Assembly: GCF_904067045.1 (NCBI RefSeq)
Contig: NZ_CAJFDC010000036.1
Coordinates: 1 to 64,000 of the forward strand
DNA from: Pseudomonas sp. FEN
Lineage (GTDB): Bacteria > Pseudomonadota > Gammaproteobacteria > Pseudomonadales > Pseudomonadaceae
DNA: 64,000 nt
Reading direction: 5' to 3'
The translations under genes were made by a program, and so were the position numbers. The notes beneath the pieces are model-generated. The model made no database searches, was not told the DNA's origin, and saw only the letters and a list, made by a program, of their open reading frames with translations. This document shows, piece by piece, positions 8,615 to 17,690 of this stretch. Positions within the stretch are counted from its first letter, which is position 1. Every line of letters begins with the position of its first letter.

Positions 8615-10215
8615 GCATCAGCAGGCTGAAGATCCCCGGCAGGTGCCCTTCGACATACGGCGCCAGGAACAGGCCGGCGAAGAAACCGAGGATCACCGTC
8701 GGCATCGCCTCCATCAACTCGATCACCGGTTTGACCTTGCGGCGCATGCCCGGGGCCATGAAGTAGGCGGTATAGATCGCGGCGGCGACGGCCAGCGGCG
8801 CGGCCAGCAACATGGCGTAGAACGCGGCCTTCAGGGTCCCGAAGGTCAGCGGCGACAAGCTCAGTTTGGGTTCGAAGTCGGTGTTGGCGGCGGTCGATTG
8901 CCAGACGTACTTGGGTTCGTCGTAGTCTCGTACCAGACCTTGCTCCACAGCGCGCTCCAGGACACTTCCGGGTGCGGGTTGTCGAGGACCAACGGCAGGA
9001 TCTTGCCACCTTGCTCGACGATCACCCGTTGCCCGCGGCGACAGGCCGAACAGGCCCTGGCCATCGACCACCTGGTTGACCAGCAGGGTCCGGTGCGCGG
9101 TGCTGTGGAACACGCCGAGCTTGCCGGAAGCGTCCATGGCGACAAGCCCTTGCGACGCTCTTCAGCGGTGATTTCAACGATCGCGCGGAGCCCATCTGGA
9201 AACTGCGGATGGGTTTCAGGCGCAGCTCGCCATCGGGATCACGGGCCATGAACCACTGGGCCAGACCGCCACTGGAGTCACCGATGATCAACGAGATACC
9301 GCCCACCAGTTGTGTACTGGCGGTCACTTCGGCATCGGCGTTTTCAAGCAGTTTATAGCGACCGTTCAGGCTCTTGTCGCGCAGACTGAACACGTCGGCC
9401 TGGGCGCGCCCGTTGATCACGTACAACCATTGCTGGCGCGGATCGATATAGATCGCCTTCACCGGTTCGGTCATCTGCGGCAGCTCGATGCTTCTCTGCT
9501 CGCTGGTGACCTCGCCGGTCATCATGTTCTCTTCCTGGGTCAGCGCCAGCACGTGCAACTGTGCCCCAGTGGAGCCCGCCACGACCAGGGTCGAATCGGC
9601 GGTGTTCAGATTCACATGCTCAAGCGCGCGTCCCTGCTCATCGAGGTTGATCGGCGCTTCGCCGTAAGGGTACTCGAGCGCTGGAGAAATGGTTTTCTTG
9701 CCGTCCGGGTAAGTCACTTTATAGGTGTGACGGAACACCAGCGCCTGGCCATTGGACAGGCCGACAATGACCAGTGGGATGCCCGGCTGGTCCTTGCTGA
9801 TGGAGGTGACGGTGGTACCGGCCGGAATCGGCAGGTTCACGCGCGACAGCTCGGTGGCGTCCTGGGCATTGAAGAACAGCACCTGCCCTTTGTCGGAAAC
9901 CCGCATGCCCACCTGATTCTGTTCTTCCACGGAGATCATCAGGGGTTTGCCGGCATCCTGCATCCAGGCCGGCGTAATGCTTTTCTCGGCGGTCAGCGAG
10001 GCACCCTGGAACAGGGGCAGGACCACATAACCGAGAAAGAAGAAGATCAGCGTGATCGCCCCGAGGACAGCCAAGCCGCCAATAAATACGTACCACCGGG
10101 TCAGGCGATCTTTCAGCGCGCGAATACGGCGCTTGCGTTGCAGCTCAGGCGTATTGAAGTCAATACGCTTGGGGGGAGAAGTCGTAGTCATGGTGGAATT
10201 GGCCAGATCGTTCAT
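8615..10215 (-). pseudogene. pstC: Phosphate ABC transporter permease PstC, right copy, truncated and frameshifted
   Basis: This copy reads in one frame from its ATG at 10215 for about 343 codons, including the first membrane helix and most of the periplasmic insert. It then breaks near 9187 (a G missing from GGCGCGG), 9147 (an A missing), 9030 (two bases missing) and 8926 (a T missing). Several of these sites are correct in the left copy, and merging the two arms by eye restores an uninterrupted frame through EERRKGFVAMDASGKLGVFHS and on to LMEAMPTVILGFFAGLF. The distal permease domain is absent. The living gene is probably intact elsewhere in the true genome. Confidence 0.85.
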
Positions 10216-10237
10216 GCGCACACCCTAGCGATCCTGT

Positions 10238-10255
10238 ATGACAGAAAGATGACAA
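10238..10255 (-). promoter_or_regulatory. Pho box upstream of pstC (right copy)
   Basis: Mirror of 6879-6896. On the minus strand the half-sites TTGTCAT and CTGTCAT are separated by CTTT, just before the pstC start at 10215. Confidence 0.85.
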
Positions 10256-10353
10256 TGCAGTGACGCACTGAAGCCGCCGCCCAGCAGGGCTGGCAGCGGT
10301 TTCGGAATATGGGGCGCGGCCGATGGAGATCAAGCCGCGCCTTGGTGGTGCTA

Positions 10354-10371
10354 CCGGGGCTGGCGCCCCGG
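10354..10371 (-). terminator. Intercistronic stem-loop pstS-pstC (right copy)
   Basis: Mirror of the CCGGGGC/GCCCCGG hairpin at 6763-6780, directly after the pstS stop codon. Confidence 0.55.
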
Positions 10372-10379
10372 CTCAAGGC

Positions 10380-11369
10380 TTACTTCTTGCCTTCGCTCAG
10401 ACCCAGGTCAGCCAGTGCCTTGGAGGCAACCTTGGCTGGCAGTGGGATGTAGCCGTCCTTCACAACCACTTCCTGACCCTGCTTGGACAGGACCAGTTTC
10501 ACGAACTCGGCTTCCAGCGGAGCCAGAGGCTTGCCCGGGGCCTTGTTGACATACACGTAGAGGAAACGCGACAGCGGGTATTTGCCGTTCAGTGCGTTTT
10601 CTTCACTGTCTTCGATGAAGTCAGTGCTGCCTTTCTTCGACAGGGCAACGGTTTTCACGCTGGCGGTCTTGTAGCCGATACCCGAGTAGCCGATACCGTT
10701 CAGCGAGGAGCTGATGGACTGCACAACGGAAGCCGAACCTGGCTGTTCGTTCACGTTAGGCTTGTAGTCGCCTTTGCACAGGGCTTCTTCCTTGAAGTAG
10801 CCGTAGGTGCCGGAGACCGAGTTGCGACCGAACAGTTGAACCGGCTTGTTGGCCAGGTCGCCGGTCACGCCCAGGTCGGCCCAGGTCTTGACGTCGGCTT
10901 TGGCGCCACACAGACGAGTCGAGGAGAAGATCGCGTCGACTTGCTCCATGGTCAGGTGCTTGATCGGGTTGTCCTTGTGCACGAACACGGCCAAGGCATC
11001 CACGGCGACCGGGATAGCGGTCGGCTTGTAGCCGTACTTCTGCTCGAAGGCAGCCAGCTCGGTGTCCTTCATCTTGCGGCTCATCGGGCCCAGGTTCGAA
11101 GTGCCTTCAGTCAGGGCGGGCGGCGCGGTAGCGGAACCGGCGGCCTGAATCTGAATGTTCACGTTCGGGTATTCTTTCTTGTAGTTCTCAGCCCACAAGG
11201 TCATGAGGTTAGCCAGGGTGTCGGAACCAACGCTGGACAGGTTGCCCGATACACCCGTGACTTTTGTATAAGACGGAATGGACGGGTCCACACCAGCGGC
11301 GACCGCGTGGGCAGTTGCAACGCCAGCAGCGACAAAAGTCATTGCCGCCATCAAACGCTTCAGTTTCAT
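10380..11369 (-). CDS. pstS: Phosphate ABC transporter substrate-binding protein PstS (right copy)
   Basis: Translation identical over all 329 residues to the left copy at 5765-6754, with the same signal peptide, phosphate-binding segments and upstream Pho boxes. If both arms existed in the cell there would be two PhoB-driven pstS genes pointing at each other, each feeding into a broken pstC. That arrangement is biologically unlikely and is one reason to suspect the duplication. Confidence 0.95.
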   Translation of the reverse strand: MKLKRLMAAMTFVAAGVATAHAVAAGVDPSIPSYTKVTGVSGNLSSVGSDTLANLMTLWAENYKKEYPNVNIQIQAAGSATAPPALTEGTSNLGPMSRKMKDTELAAFEQKYGYKPTAIPVAVDALAVFVHKDNPIKHLTMEQVDAIFSSTRLCGAKADVKTWADLGVTGDLANKPVQLFGRNSVSGTYGYFKEEALCKGDYKPNVNEQPGSASVVQSISSSLNGIGYSGIGYKTASVKTVALSKKGSTDFIEDSEENALNGKYPLSRFLYVYVNKAPGKPLAPLEAEFVKLVLSKQGQEVVVKDGYIPLPAKVASKALADLGLSEGKK

Positions 11370-11436
11370 GCCTTGCTCCTAGCAGATAGGGATTGTTAGA
11401 TCGGGCCCAAGTATCTGTAGGCCGCATGAACACTCT

Positions 11437-11465
11437 ATGACTGGTATGTGACAGTTAGATGAAAG
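11437..11465 (-). promoter_or_regulatory. Triple Pho box upstream of pstS (right copy)
   Basis: Mirror of 5669-5697. On the minus strand CTTTCAT, CTGTCAC and CAGTCAT repeat every 11 bases upstream of the pstS start at 11369. Confidence 0.88.
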
Positions 11466-11624
11466 GCCAGCATTCGGAAGAACGCCAGCCTTGATCGGAT
11501 AAACGGACAAAAACCCAGAATCTACGGGGGCTACAGCCCCCCCTGCGGGATACCGGGCAGGTCGCCCCTGAAACAATTTGAAACCCTCTTCCTCCAGATG
11601 GGTGCTAGCGTCAACCGCCGCGGC

Positions 11625-12914
11625 TCAACGCCCCTTCACCCACAGATACCCCCCTACCAGCACCCCGATACCGCAAATGATCGCCACATAATAAGCAGGG
11701 CCCATCGGGCTATCCTTGAGCAGCAGGGTGACCACCATCGGGGTCAGGCCACCGAAAATCGCGTAGGCCAGGTTGTAGGAAAACGACAGGCCGCTGAAAC
11801 GCACCACCGCCGGAAACGCCTTGACCATCACATACGGCACCGCGCCGATGGTGCCGACGAACAGGCCACTCAAGGCATACAGCGGGAACAGCCAGTCGGG
11901 GTGAGTCGGCAAGCTGCCATAGAAGCTCCAGAAGGTCGCCATCAGCGCCAGACTGCCGAACACGAACACCCGTCCGGCCCCGAAACGGTCGGCCAGCGCA
12001 CCGGAGAGGATGCAACCCAAAGTCAGGCACACCGTCGCCAGGCTGTTGGCCTTCAGCGACACGGTAGGGGAAAAGTGAAAGACCGTCTGCAGCACGGTCG
12101 GGGTCATCAGGATCACCACCACCACAGCGGCGGACAACAGCCAGGTCAGCAGCATCGAGACCAGCACCGCACCGCGATGATCACGCAGTACCGCGCCCAG
12201 GGGGATGCCGTCAGACAGTGCCTTGCGCAGCTGCAACTCGGCGAATACCGGGGTTTCGTGCAGCCAACGGCGCAGGTACACCGAAAACAGGCCGAACACG
12301 CCACCGAGCAGGAACGGAATTCGCCAGGCGTAATCGGCCACTTCCAGCGGTGTATAAAGGCTGTTGACCAGAGTCGCCACCAGCGAGCCGAGCAGGATGC
12401 CGGCGGTCAGACCCGAGGTCAGGGTGCCGCAGGCAAAGCCGATCTTGCGTTCCGGCACGTGTTCGGCGACGAACACCCAGGCACCCGGCACCTCGCCACC
12501 GATGGCCGCGCCCTGGATCACCCGCATCAGCAACAGCAGAATCGGCGCCCAGATGCCAATCTGCGCATAGGTCGGCAACAGGCCCATGATCAGGGTCGGC
12601 ACCGCCATCAAGAAAATACTCAGGGTGAACATCTTCTTGCGCCCCAGCAGATCGCCGAAGTGGGCCATCACGATGCCACCCAGCGGTCGCGCCAGGTAGC
12701 CGGCGGCGAAAATCCCGAACGTCTGCATCAGGCGCAACCACTCCGGCATGTCCGCCGGGAAAAACAGCTTGCCGACCACTGCGGCAAAAAACACGAAAAT
12801 GATAAAGTCGTAGAACTCCAGCGCGCCGCCCAGGGCAGACAGCGATAAAGTCTTGTAGTCGTTGCGGGTCAGCGGGCGCGAAGGTTGCGCGATATGGGTG
12901 GACGCGGTGGTCAT
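11625..12914 (-). CDS. MHS-type MFS transporter (right copy)
   Basis: Translation identical to the left copy at 4220-5509 over 429 residues, including the GGIVMAHFGDLLGRKKMF loop. No difference was found, so the two copies give no sign of independent evolution. Confidence 0.88.
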   Translation of the reverse strand: MTTASTHIAQPSRPLTRNDYKTLSLSALGGALEFYDFIIFVFFAAVVGKLFFPADMPEWLRLMQTFGIFAAGYLARPLGGIVMAHFGDLLGRKKMFTLSIFLMAVPTLIMGLLPTYAQIGIWAPILLLLMRVIQGAAIGGEVPGAWVFVAEHVPERKIGFACGTLTSGLTAGILLGSLVATLVNSLYTPLEVADYAWRIPFLLGGVFGLFSVYLRRWLHETPVFAELQLRKALSDGIPLGAVLRDHRGAVLVSMLLTWLLSAAVVVVILMTPTVLQTVFHFSPTVSLKANSLATVCLTLGCILSGALADRFGAGRVFVFGSLALMATFWSFYGSLPTHPDWLFPLYALSGLFVGTIGAVPYVMVKAFPAVVRFSGLSFSYNLAYAIFGGLTPMVVTLLLKDSPMGPAYYVAIICGIGVLVGGYLWVKGR

Positions 12915-13287
12915 GGGCTTCTCTTATTGGGCACGTCTATGAGTCAAGCAAGGCTCGATTCAGGCTGGAGGCAGGTCTGGCACGATAGCAAATTGTTTGT
13001 AAAAGCACATGGATCGGCGTATTCGTCGGCAAAAATGAGAACCGGGAGGTCGTCTCGCGGTCTATCGACCGATATACTCGTGCCCTGCGTCGGGTAGAAC
13101 CCGCAGGCTAGAGGGGTATTGTGCGAAAACGCCGTTGGGGCCGAACCAGCCGCTTTCGCAGAGTTTCCCTTAGTGCGGCTTACGAGAAACGTAACGAACG
13201 TAGTATGTTCGGGCTGAATCGTTTTTCTTGAAGACGGCTATTCACCTGCAATACCAACGTAGCGTTACGGGTCAGAGGCACCCCGGC
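12915..13287. other. Divergent intergenic region, MHS transporter / thioesterase (right copy)
   Basis: Mirror of 3847-4219: 373 bases with no gene, presumably containing the two divergent promoters. I see no repeat or RNA gene. An in-frame ATG at 13228 would extend the thioesterase by 20 residues, but those residues look non-coding. Confidence 0.6.
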
Positions 13288-13686
13288 ATGATCGAACTCG
13301 AACAAGAAGACCCTATCCCGCAAGGCGATCTCGCCCTGCAAATCACCGCCCTCCCGCGCGAAGCCAACGGTTTCGGCGATATTTATGGTGGCTGGCTGGT
13401 CAGCCAGATGGATCTGGCCGGCACCGCCATGGCCAGCAAGGTCGCCGGCGGCCGGGTGGCCACGGTGTCCATCGACCGCATGGCATTCCTGGTCCCGGTC
13501 GCCGTCGGCGCGCAATTGTCCTTTTATACCCATACCGAGGAAATCGGCCGCAGCTCGATGCGGATGATGGTCGAGGTGTGGAGCGACGACCCGCTGACCA
13601 GCGAATGGCGCAAGGTCACCGAAGCGGCCTTCGTGTTCGTGGCCATCGACGGCAGCGGTCGAACCCGCTCCGTGCCACGGCGCTAA
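13288..13686 (+). CDS. Acyl-CoA thioesterase, hotdog fold, YciA-like (right copy, intact)
   Basis: A 132-residue single-hotdog protein expected to hydrolyse acyl-CoA thioesters in the cytoplasm. The conserved active-site helix is visible as ANGFGDIYGGWLVSQMDLAG (about residues 29-48), with the Asp at the DLAG position and the following VATVSIDRMAFLVPV strand. Family members of this length act as tetramers or hexamers. The ATG at 13288 fits the conserved N-terminus better than the upstream in-frame ATG at 13228. It is followed after 48 bases by the mutarotase gene in the same direction. It is the unbroken counterpart of 3449-3846. Confidence 0.87.
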   Translation: MIELEQEDPIPQGDLALQITALPREANGFGDIYGGWLVSQMDLAGTAMASKVAGGRVATVSIDRMAFLVPVAVGAQLSFYTHTEEIGRSSMRMMVEVWSDDPLTSEWRKVTEAAFVFVAIDGSGRTRSVPRR

Positions 13687-13734
13687 CCCGGCCGCCCGGC
13701 GGCCCGTTGCAACTCCCTGCCTTGCGAGAACACC

Positions 13735-14637
13735 ATGACCACGCCCCATGTTGAAACGGTAAAACTGGACGAGCTGAACGGCTGGCGCATCCGCCACGGC
13801 CAAGCCGAATTGCTGGTGGCGCAACAAGGCGCGCAGATCCTCAGCTACCAATTGACCGGGCAACCGCCGCTGATCTGGCTCAACAACGAGGCGCTGTTCA
13901 AGCAAGGCACGGGCATTCGCGCTGGCGTACCGGTGTGTTGGCCGTGGTTTGGCAACTTTTCGCGCAACCCGGACAGCGTGCAGGCCATGCGCCAAGCCAG
14001 TGACGCCCCCACGGCCCATGGCCTGGTACGGACGATGAACTGGTCGTTGCAAGGCATCGAGGCCGACGGCGACAGCGTGAACGTGACGTTCAGCCTGCCG
14101 CTGCCCGAAGGTGGCCTGCCGGGCTGGCCGCACAAGGTCGGCCTGACCTTGCGCATTCGCCTGGGCGAGACCTTGCACATCGAACTCACCAGCCAGAACC
14201 AGGACGACCATCCGGTCAGCCTCAGCCAGGCGCTGCATACCTACTTCGCTGTCAGCGATGTGCGCAATGTGCACGTCGAGGGCGTGGATGGCCTGGCCTA
14301 CATCGACACGGCGGATGGCTGGAAGCAGGTCCGCCAGCAAGGCGAACTGCGCTTCGCCGGTGAAACCGACCGTATCTACCAGAATGCGCCCGCGCGGCTG
14401 AGCATTGTCGACCCGACCTGGGAGCGGCGTATCGAGCTGAACACCCAGGGCTCACGTTCGGCGGTGATCTGGAACCCGTGGATCGACCGGGCCAGTCAAC
14501 TCGCCGACATGGCCGACGATGGCTGGCAGAAGATGCTGTGCATCGAGACCGCGAACGTGATGGATGATGTGGTGACGCTTGCACCGGGAGCTAGTCATAC
14601 GCTGGGTGTGACTATCGGCAGTCAGCGCCTGGTGTAA
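13735..14637 (+). CDS. D-hexose-6-phosphate mutarotase (right copy)
   Basis: Translation identical to the left copy at 2498-3400 (300 residues) with the same catalytic-type His segments. It is convergent with the DUF3299 gene, and the REPIN lies between the two. Confidence 0.9.
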   Translation: MTTPHVETVKLDELNGWRIRHGQAELLVAQQGAQILSYQLTGQPPLIWLNNEALFKQGTGIRAGVPVCWPWFGNFSRNPDSVQAMRQASDAPTAHGLVRTMNWSLQGIEADGDSVNVTFSLPLPEGGLPGWPHKVGLTLRIRLGETLHIELTSQNQDDHPVSLSQALHTYFAVSDVRNVHVEGVDGLAYIDTADGWKQVRQQGELRFAGETDRIYQNAPARLSIVDPTWERRIELNTQGSRSAVIWNPWIDRASQLADMADDGWQKMLCIETANVMDDVVTLAPGASHTLGVTIGSQRLV

Positions 14638-14640
14638 TAC

Positions 14641-14790
14641 CTTGTGGCGAGGGGCTTGTCGGAACGCCGCATCGCCCCGTTGGGGCGCGAAGCGCCCCTA
14701 AAATCAGCGGCTTCATTGTGTCAGGCAGAACGCAGTCACAGGCTTTGGGGCTGCTTCGCAGCCCAGCGCGGGCAAGCCCGCTCGCCACAA
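14641..14790. repeat. REPIN-like pair of REP palindromes (right copy)
   Basis: Mirror of 2345-2494, with both REP units and the spacer retained. Independent mobile copies would not be found at exactly mirrored sites, so this pair was duplicated with the arm. Confidence 0.85.
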
Positions 14791-14816
14791 GACCGTGCTC
14801 GGCTTCAAATGCCGTC

Positions 14817-15353
14817 TTACAGATCCGACTCCTTCACCACCCTGACCTTCCCCGCATCCAGCGCATACGCCGCGTCGGCCAGGTCATTGCTGACCTTCTC
14901 GATCTTCAGCGTGCCGGTGACCCACAGCGGCGTATAGATATCGTCCAGCTTCAGGCCCTTGGGATAGCGCACCAGCACCAGTTGATTGGGCGGCGGTGGC
15001 GGCACGTGGATGCAGGCGCCCGGGTACGGCACCAGGAAAAACAGCGTGCTGCGCCCCTTGGCATCGGTTTCCAGCGGTACCGGATAACCACCGATGCGGA
15101 TCTCCTTGCCATCCATGGCCGGCACGGTCTTGGTTGAATACATCACCGCCGGCAGGCCCTTGCTCTGTTTCAAGCCACCCTTGGCGGTAAACGTACCGTT
15201 GCTCTCGGGCGAGTTGTGGGTAATTTCCGGCATTTGCTCAAGGGCTTTCTGGTCCGACTTGGGCATGAGCTCCAGCCAGTCGGTTTCCGGCAGTTCACCA
15301 GCATGGGCCAAGCCACTACCCAGAAAAAGAAGTGTCAAAAGAAGACGGCGCAT
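14817..15353 (-). CDS. DUF3299-type exported protein (right copy)
   Basis: Translation identical to the left copy at 1782-2318: 178 residues with an N-terminal signal peptide and the CIHVPPPPPNQ segment. Confidence 0.8.
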   Translation of the reverse strand: MRRLLLTLLFLGSGLAHAGELPETDWLELMPKSDQKALEQMPEITHNSPESNGTFTAKGGLKQSKGLPAVMYSTKTVPAMDGKEIRIGGYPVPLETDAKGRSTLFFLVPYPGACIHVPPPPPNQLVLVRYPKGLKLDDIYTPLWVTGTLKIEKVSNDLADAAYALDAGKVRVVKESDL

Positions 15354-15393
15354 GGGGAGACTCGAAGACACAAGGAAATGTTACGCATTCTAG

Positions 15394-15420
15394 CCCTCTA
15401 CGCCATTGCGGCGCAGAGGG
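15394..15420 (-). terminator. Stem-loop after the GlsB-like gene (right copy)
   Basis: Mirror of 1715-1741, a CCCTCTGCGCC/GGCGTAGAGGG hairpin without a T-run. Confidence 0.45.
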
Positions 15421-15434
15421 TTTGCTCGTCTGGA

Positions 15435-15680
15435 TCAGCTCTTTCTGATCAGGTTGTAGACCACCAGAAGGATAATCGCGCCAACGACCGCACCGATAAA
15501 ACCCGCGCCTTGCCCGGCGTGATAGATCCCCAGCGCCTGGCCGCCGTAGGTTGCCGCCAGCGAACCACCGATGCCCAGCAGGATGGTCATGATCCAGCCC
15601 ATGCTGTCATCGCCGGGCTTGAGGAAACGCGCTACCAAACCGACGATAAGGCCGATAAAAATTGTTCCGATAATGTGCAT
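15435..15680 (-). CDS. GlsB/YeaQ/YmgE-type small membrane protein (right copy)
   Basis: Translation identical to the left copy at 1455-1700 (81 residues, three hydrophobic segments). Confidence 0.88.
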   Translation of the reverse strand: MHIIGTIFIGLIVGLVARFLKPGDDSMGWIMTILLGIGGSLAATYGGQALGIYHAGQGAGFIGAVVGAIILLVVYNLIRKS

Positions 15681-15787
15681 CGCATTTCCCTCAGGTGAGT
15701 TTGCACAGCCAAAGCCTGGTCAACCCTTTGGCATCCTGCTATCAGAGGCTGGCGGCAGCCGTAGGTTCCCGCCAGCACTGACTATCT

Positions 15788-16870
15788 TTACTCGGCGATC
15801 AACGCCTCGACCCGCAGAATCTGTTCCTGCAGGGTCGCTTTGTCGGCACAACGCAGGGTTGCATGGCCCACCTTGCGCCCTGCTTTGAACGCCTTGCCAT
15901 AATGATGCAGATGGCAATCGGCGATGGCGATCACCTGCTCCACCGACGGGACTTCGCCGATAAAGTTGAGCATCGCGCTTTCACCGACCTTGGCGGTCGA
16001 GCCCAACGGCAGCCCGGCAATCGCTCGCAGATGGTTTTCGAACTGGCTGCATTCGGCGCCTTCGGTGGTCCAGTGCCCGGAGTTGTGGACCCGCGGTGCA
16101 ATTTCGTTGGCCTTGAGGCCACCGTCGACTTCAAAGAACTCGAACGCCAGCACGCCGACATAATCCAGTTGCTTGAGCACCCGACCGGCATAGTCTTCGG
16201 CCAGGGCTTGCAGCGGATGATCGGTGCTGGCCACGGACAGGCGCAGGATGCCGTTGTCGTGGGTGTTGTGCACCAGCGGGTAGAAGCAGGTTTCGCCGTC
16301 ACGGCCACGCACGGCGATCAGCGAAACTTCCCCGGTGAACGGCACGAAGCCCTCCAGCAGGCAGCCAACGCTGCCCAGTTCGGCGAAGGTGCCGACCACG
16401 TCGGCCGGAGTGCGCAGGACTTTCTGACCCTTGCCGTCATAACCCAGGGTGCGGGTTTTCAGCACGGCCGGCAGGCCGATGCTGGCCACCGCGGCATCCA
16501 GATCCGCCTGGGACTGGATATCGGCGAAGGCCGGGGTGGGAATCCCCAGGTCCTTGAACATGCTCTTTTCGAACCAGCGATCACGGGCGATGCGCAAGGC
16601 CTCGGCGCTCGGATAGACCGGGACGAACTGCGACAGGAAGGCCACGGTTTCCGCCGGGACACTTTCGAACTCGAAGGTCACCAGGTCGACTTCGTCGGCC
16701 AACTGGCGCAGATGATCCTGATCGCCGTAATCGGCGCGCAAATGCTCGCCCAAGGCGGCTGCACAGGCATCCGGCGCCGGGTCCAGGAAAGCGAAGTTCA
16801 TCCCCAGCGGCGTGCCCGCCAGCGCCAACATGCGGCCCAGTTGGCCGCCACCGATTACACCGATCTTCAT
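15788..16870 (-). CDS. purK: 5-(carboxyamino)imidazole ribonucleotide synthase PurK (right copy)
   Basis: Translation identical to the left copy at 265-1347. It follows the complete purE by 11 bases on the same strand, so this arm shows the full purE-purK operon. The start is the ATG at 16870, the mirror of 265. Confidence 0.95.
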   Translation of the reverse strand: MKIGVIGGGQLGRMLALAGTPLGMNFAFLDPAPDACAAALGEHLRADYGDQDHLRQLADEVDLVTFEFESVPAETVAFLSQFVPVYPSAEALRIARDRWFEKSMFKDLGIPTPAFADIQSQADLDAAVASIGLPAVLKTRTLGYDGKGQKVLRTPADVVGTFAELGSVGCLLEGFVPFTGEVSLIAVRGRDGETCFYPLVHNTHDNGILRLSVASTDHPLQALAEDYAGRVLKQLDYVGVLAFEFFEVDGGLKANEIAPRVHNSGHWTTEGAECSQFENHLRAIAGLPLGSTAKVGESAMLNFIGEVPSVEQVIAIADCHLHHYGKAFKAGRKVGHATLRCADKATLQEQILRVEALIAE

Positions 16871-16881
16871 CGTCATCAACC

Positions 16882-17373
16882 TCAGGCGACGCGCGGGTCT
16901 GGATTGTCCAGCACGCTGTCTGTCTGTTCAGCGCGGAATTTCTTCAGCACGGTATGGAAATGCGGGTGTTTGGCGCCCAGGATACTCGCCGAGAGCAGCG
17001 CGGCATTGATCGCCCCGGCCTTGCCGATGGCCAGCGTCGCCACCGGAATACCGGCCGGCATCTGCACGATCGACAGCAGCGAATCGACGCCCGAGAGCAT
17101 CGCCGACTGCACCGGCACGCCCAGCACCGGCAGGTGGGTCTTGGCCGCGCACATGCCTGGCAGGTGGGCCGCGCCGCCAGCACCGGCGATGATCACCTCG
17201 ATCCCACGCGACTCGGCCTCTTCCGCGTACTGGAAGAGCAGGTCCGGGGTGCGGTGGGCCGAGACCACTTTCACCTCATAAGGGATGCCGAGCTTTTCCA
17301 GCATATCGGCGGTGTGGCTAAGGGTGGACCAATCGGACTTGGAGCCCATGATCACGCCAACCAGTGCACTCAT
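16882..17373 (-). CDS. purE: N5-carboxyaminoimidazole ribonucleotide mutase PurE (complete copy)
   Basis: A 163-residue class I PurE that moves the carboxylate of N5-CAIR to C4 to give CAIR. MSALVGVIMGSKSDWSTLSH contains the conserved GSKSDW substrate loop (residues 9-14); VVSAHRTPDLLFQYA holds the catalytic His, and AGAGGAAHLPGM the phosphate-binding turn. The ATG at 17373 is the family start; an upstream in-frame start at 17427 would add 18 residues encoded by the terminator-like hairpin. It is first in the operon with purK. Confidence 0.95.
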   Translation of the reverse strand: MSALVGVIMGSKSDWSTLSHTADMLEKLGIPYEVKVVSAHRTPDLLFQYAEEAESRGIEVIIAGAGGAAHLPGMCAAKTHLPVLGVPVQSAMLSGVDSLLSIVQMPAGIPVATLAIGKAGAINAALLSASILGAKHPHFHTVLKKFRAEQTDSVLDNPDPRVA

Positions 17374-17410
17374 CGTCGTGCCTCTTCTCTTGGGCGCCCG
17401 CAGGCGCGTC

Positions 17411-17448
17411 AAAAAACAACAAGCCACGCGGGAGACCGGCGTGGCTTG
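17411..17448 (-). terminator. Rho-independent terminator, or purE leader attenuator
   Basis: On the minus strand CAAGCCACGC and GCGTGGCTTG form a perfect 10-bp stem with a 9-base loop, followed by TTGTTTTTT. It lies between the LysR gene and purE, 38 bases before the purE ATG. It could end the LysR transcript or, being so close to purE, act in the purE leader. Confidence 0.8.
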
Positions 17449-17610
17449 TCATACGAATCGGGGCCGGGCGAGCCGGCCGAAGGCCGCGCAGTATACCGAA
17501 AAAAGCACATTAAACGCACCTTTGCCGACCGTTTGTCGGTTAGCGAATTTTAGCCGCTAAAGGCCGGCTTACCTGACTTTCAGGTCAACCAGGAAACACC
17601 ACGCACTCAT

Positions 17611-17647
17611 TGTGGAGCGGCGCTCCCACACAAGCTCCGCTCCCACA
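17611..17647. repeat. Small REP-like inverted repeat
   Basis: TGTGGAGCGGCGCTCCCACA is followed directly by a second unit ending GCTCCCACA. The outer ends are the TGTGGGAGC-type motif that recurs singly at about 60652 and 63571. Confidence 0.55.
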
Positions 17648-17690
17648 AGGGCCTATTTTCCACAGACCAAGACTCACATCAGCTTCGTAC

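Larger units (their letters stand above)
8615..17134 (-). repeat. Right arm of 17.1-kb inverted repeat
   Basis: This is the reverse complement of 1-8515. It carries intact copies of the thioesterase and purE that the left arm shows frameshifted or cut, and an independent set of single-base errors in pstC close to the apex (about 8926, 9030, 9147 and 9187). Beyond 17134 the sequence continues into LysR-aspA, the expected pseudomonad neighbourhood of purEK, so this arm is the one joined to normal chromosome within the window. Confidence 0.97.
17374..17690. other. Intergenic region between purE and the LysR gene
   Basis: This 317-base gap holds the minus-strand hairpin at 17411-17448, the probable purE promoter and leader, and a small inverted REP-like element at 17611-17647. 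No gene is seen. Confidence 0.6.

Noticed and set aside
8049..9251. Long open frames running across the palindrome apex on both strands
   Set aside because: They are joins of broken pstC with its own antisense copy through the poly-G run; their proteins have no family character and change frame at each arm's indels.
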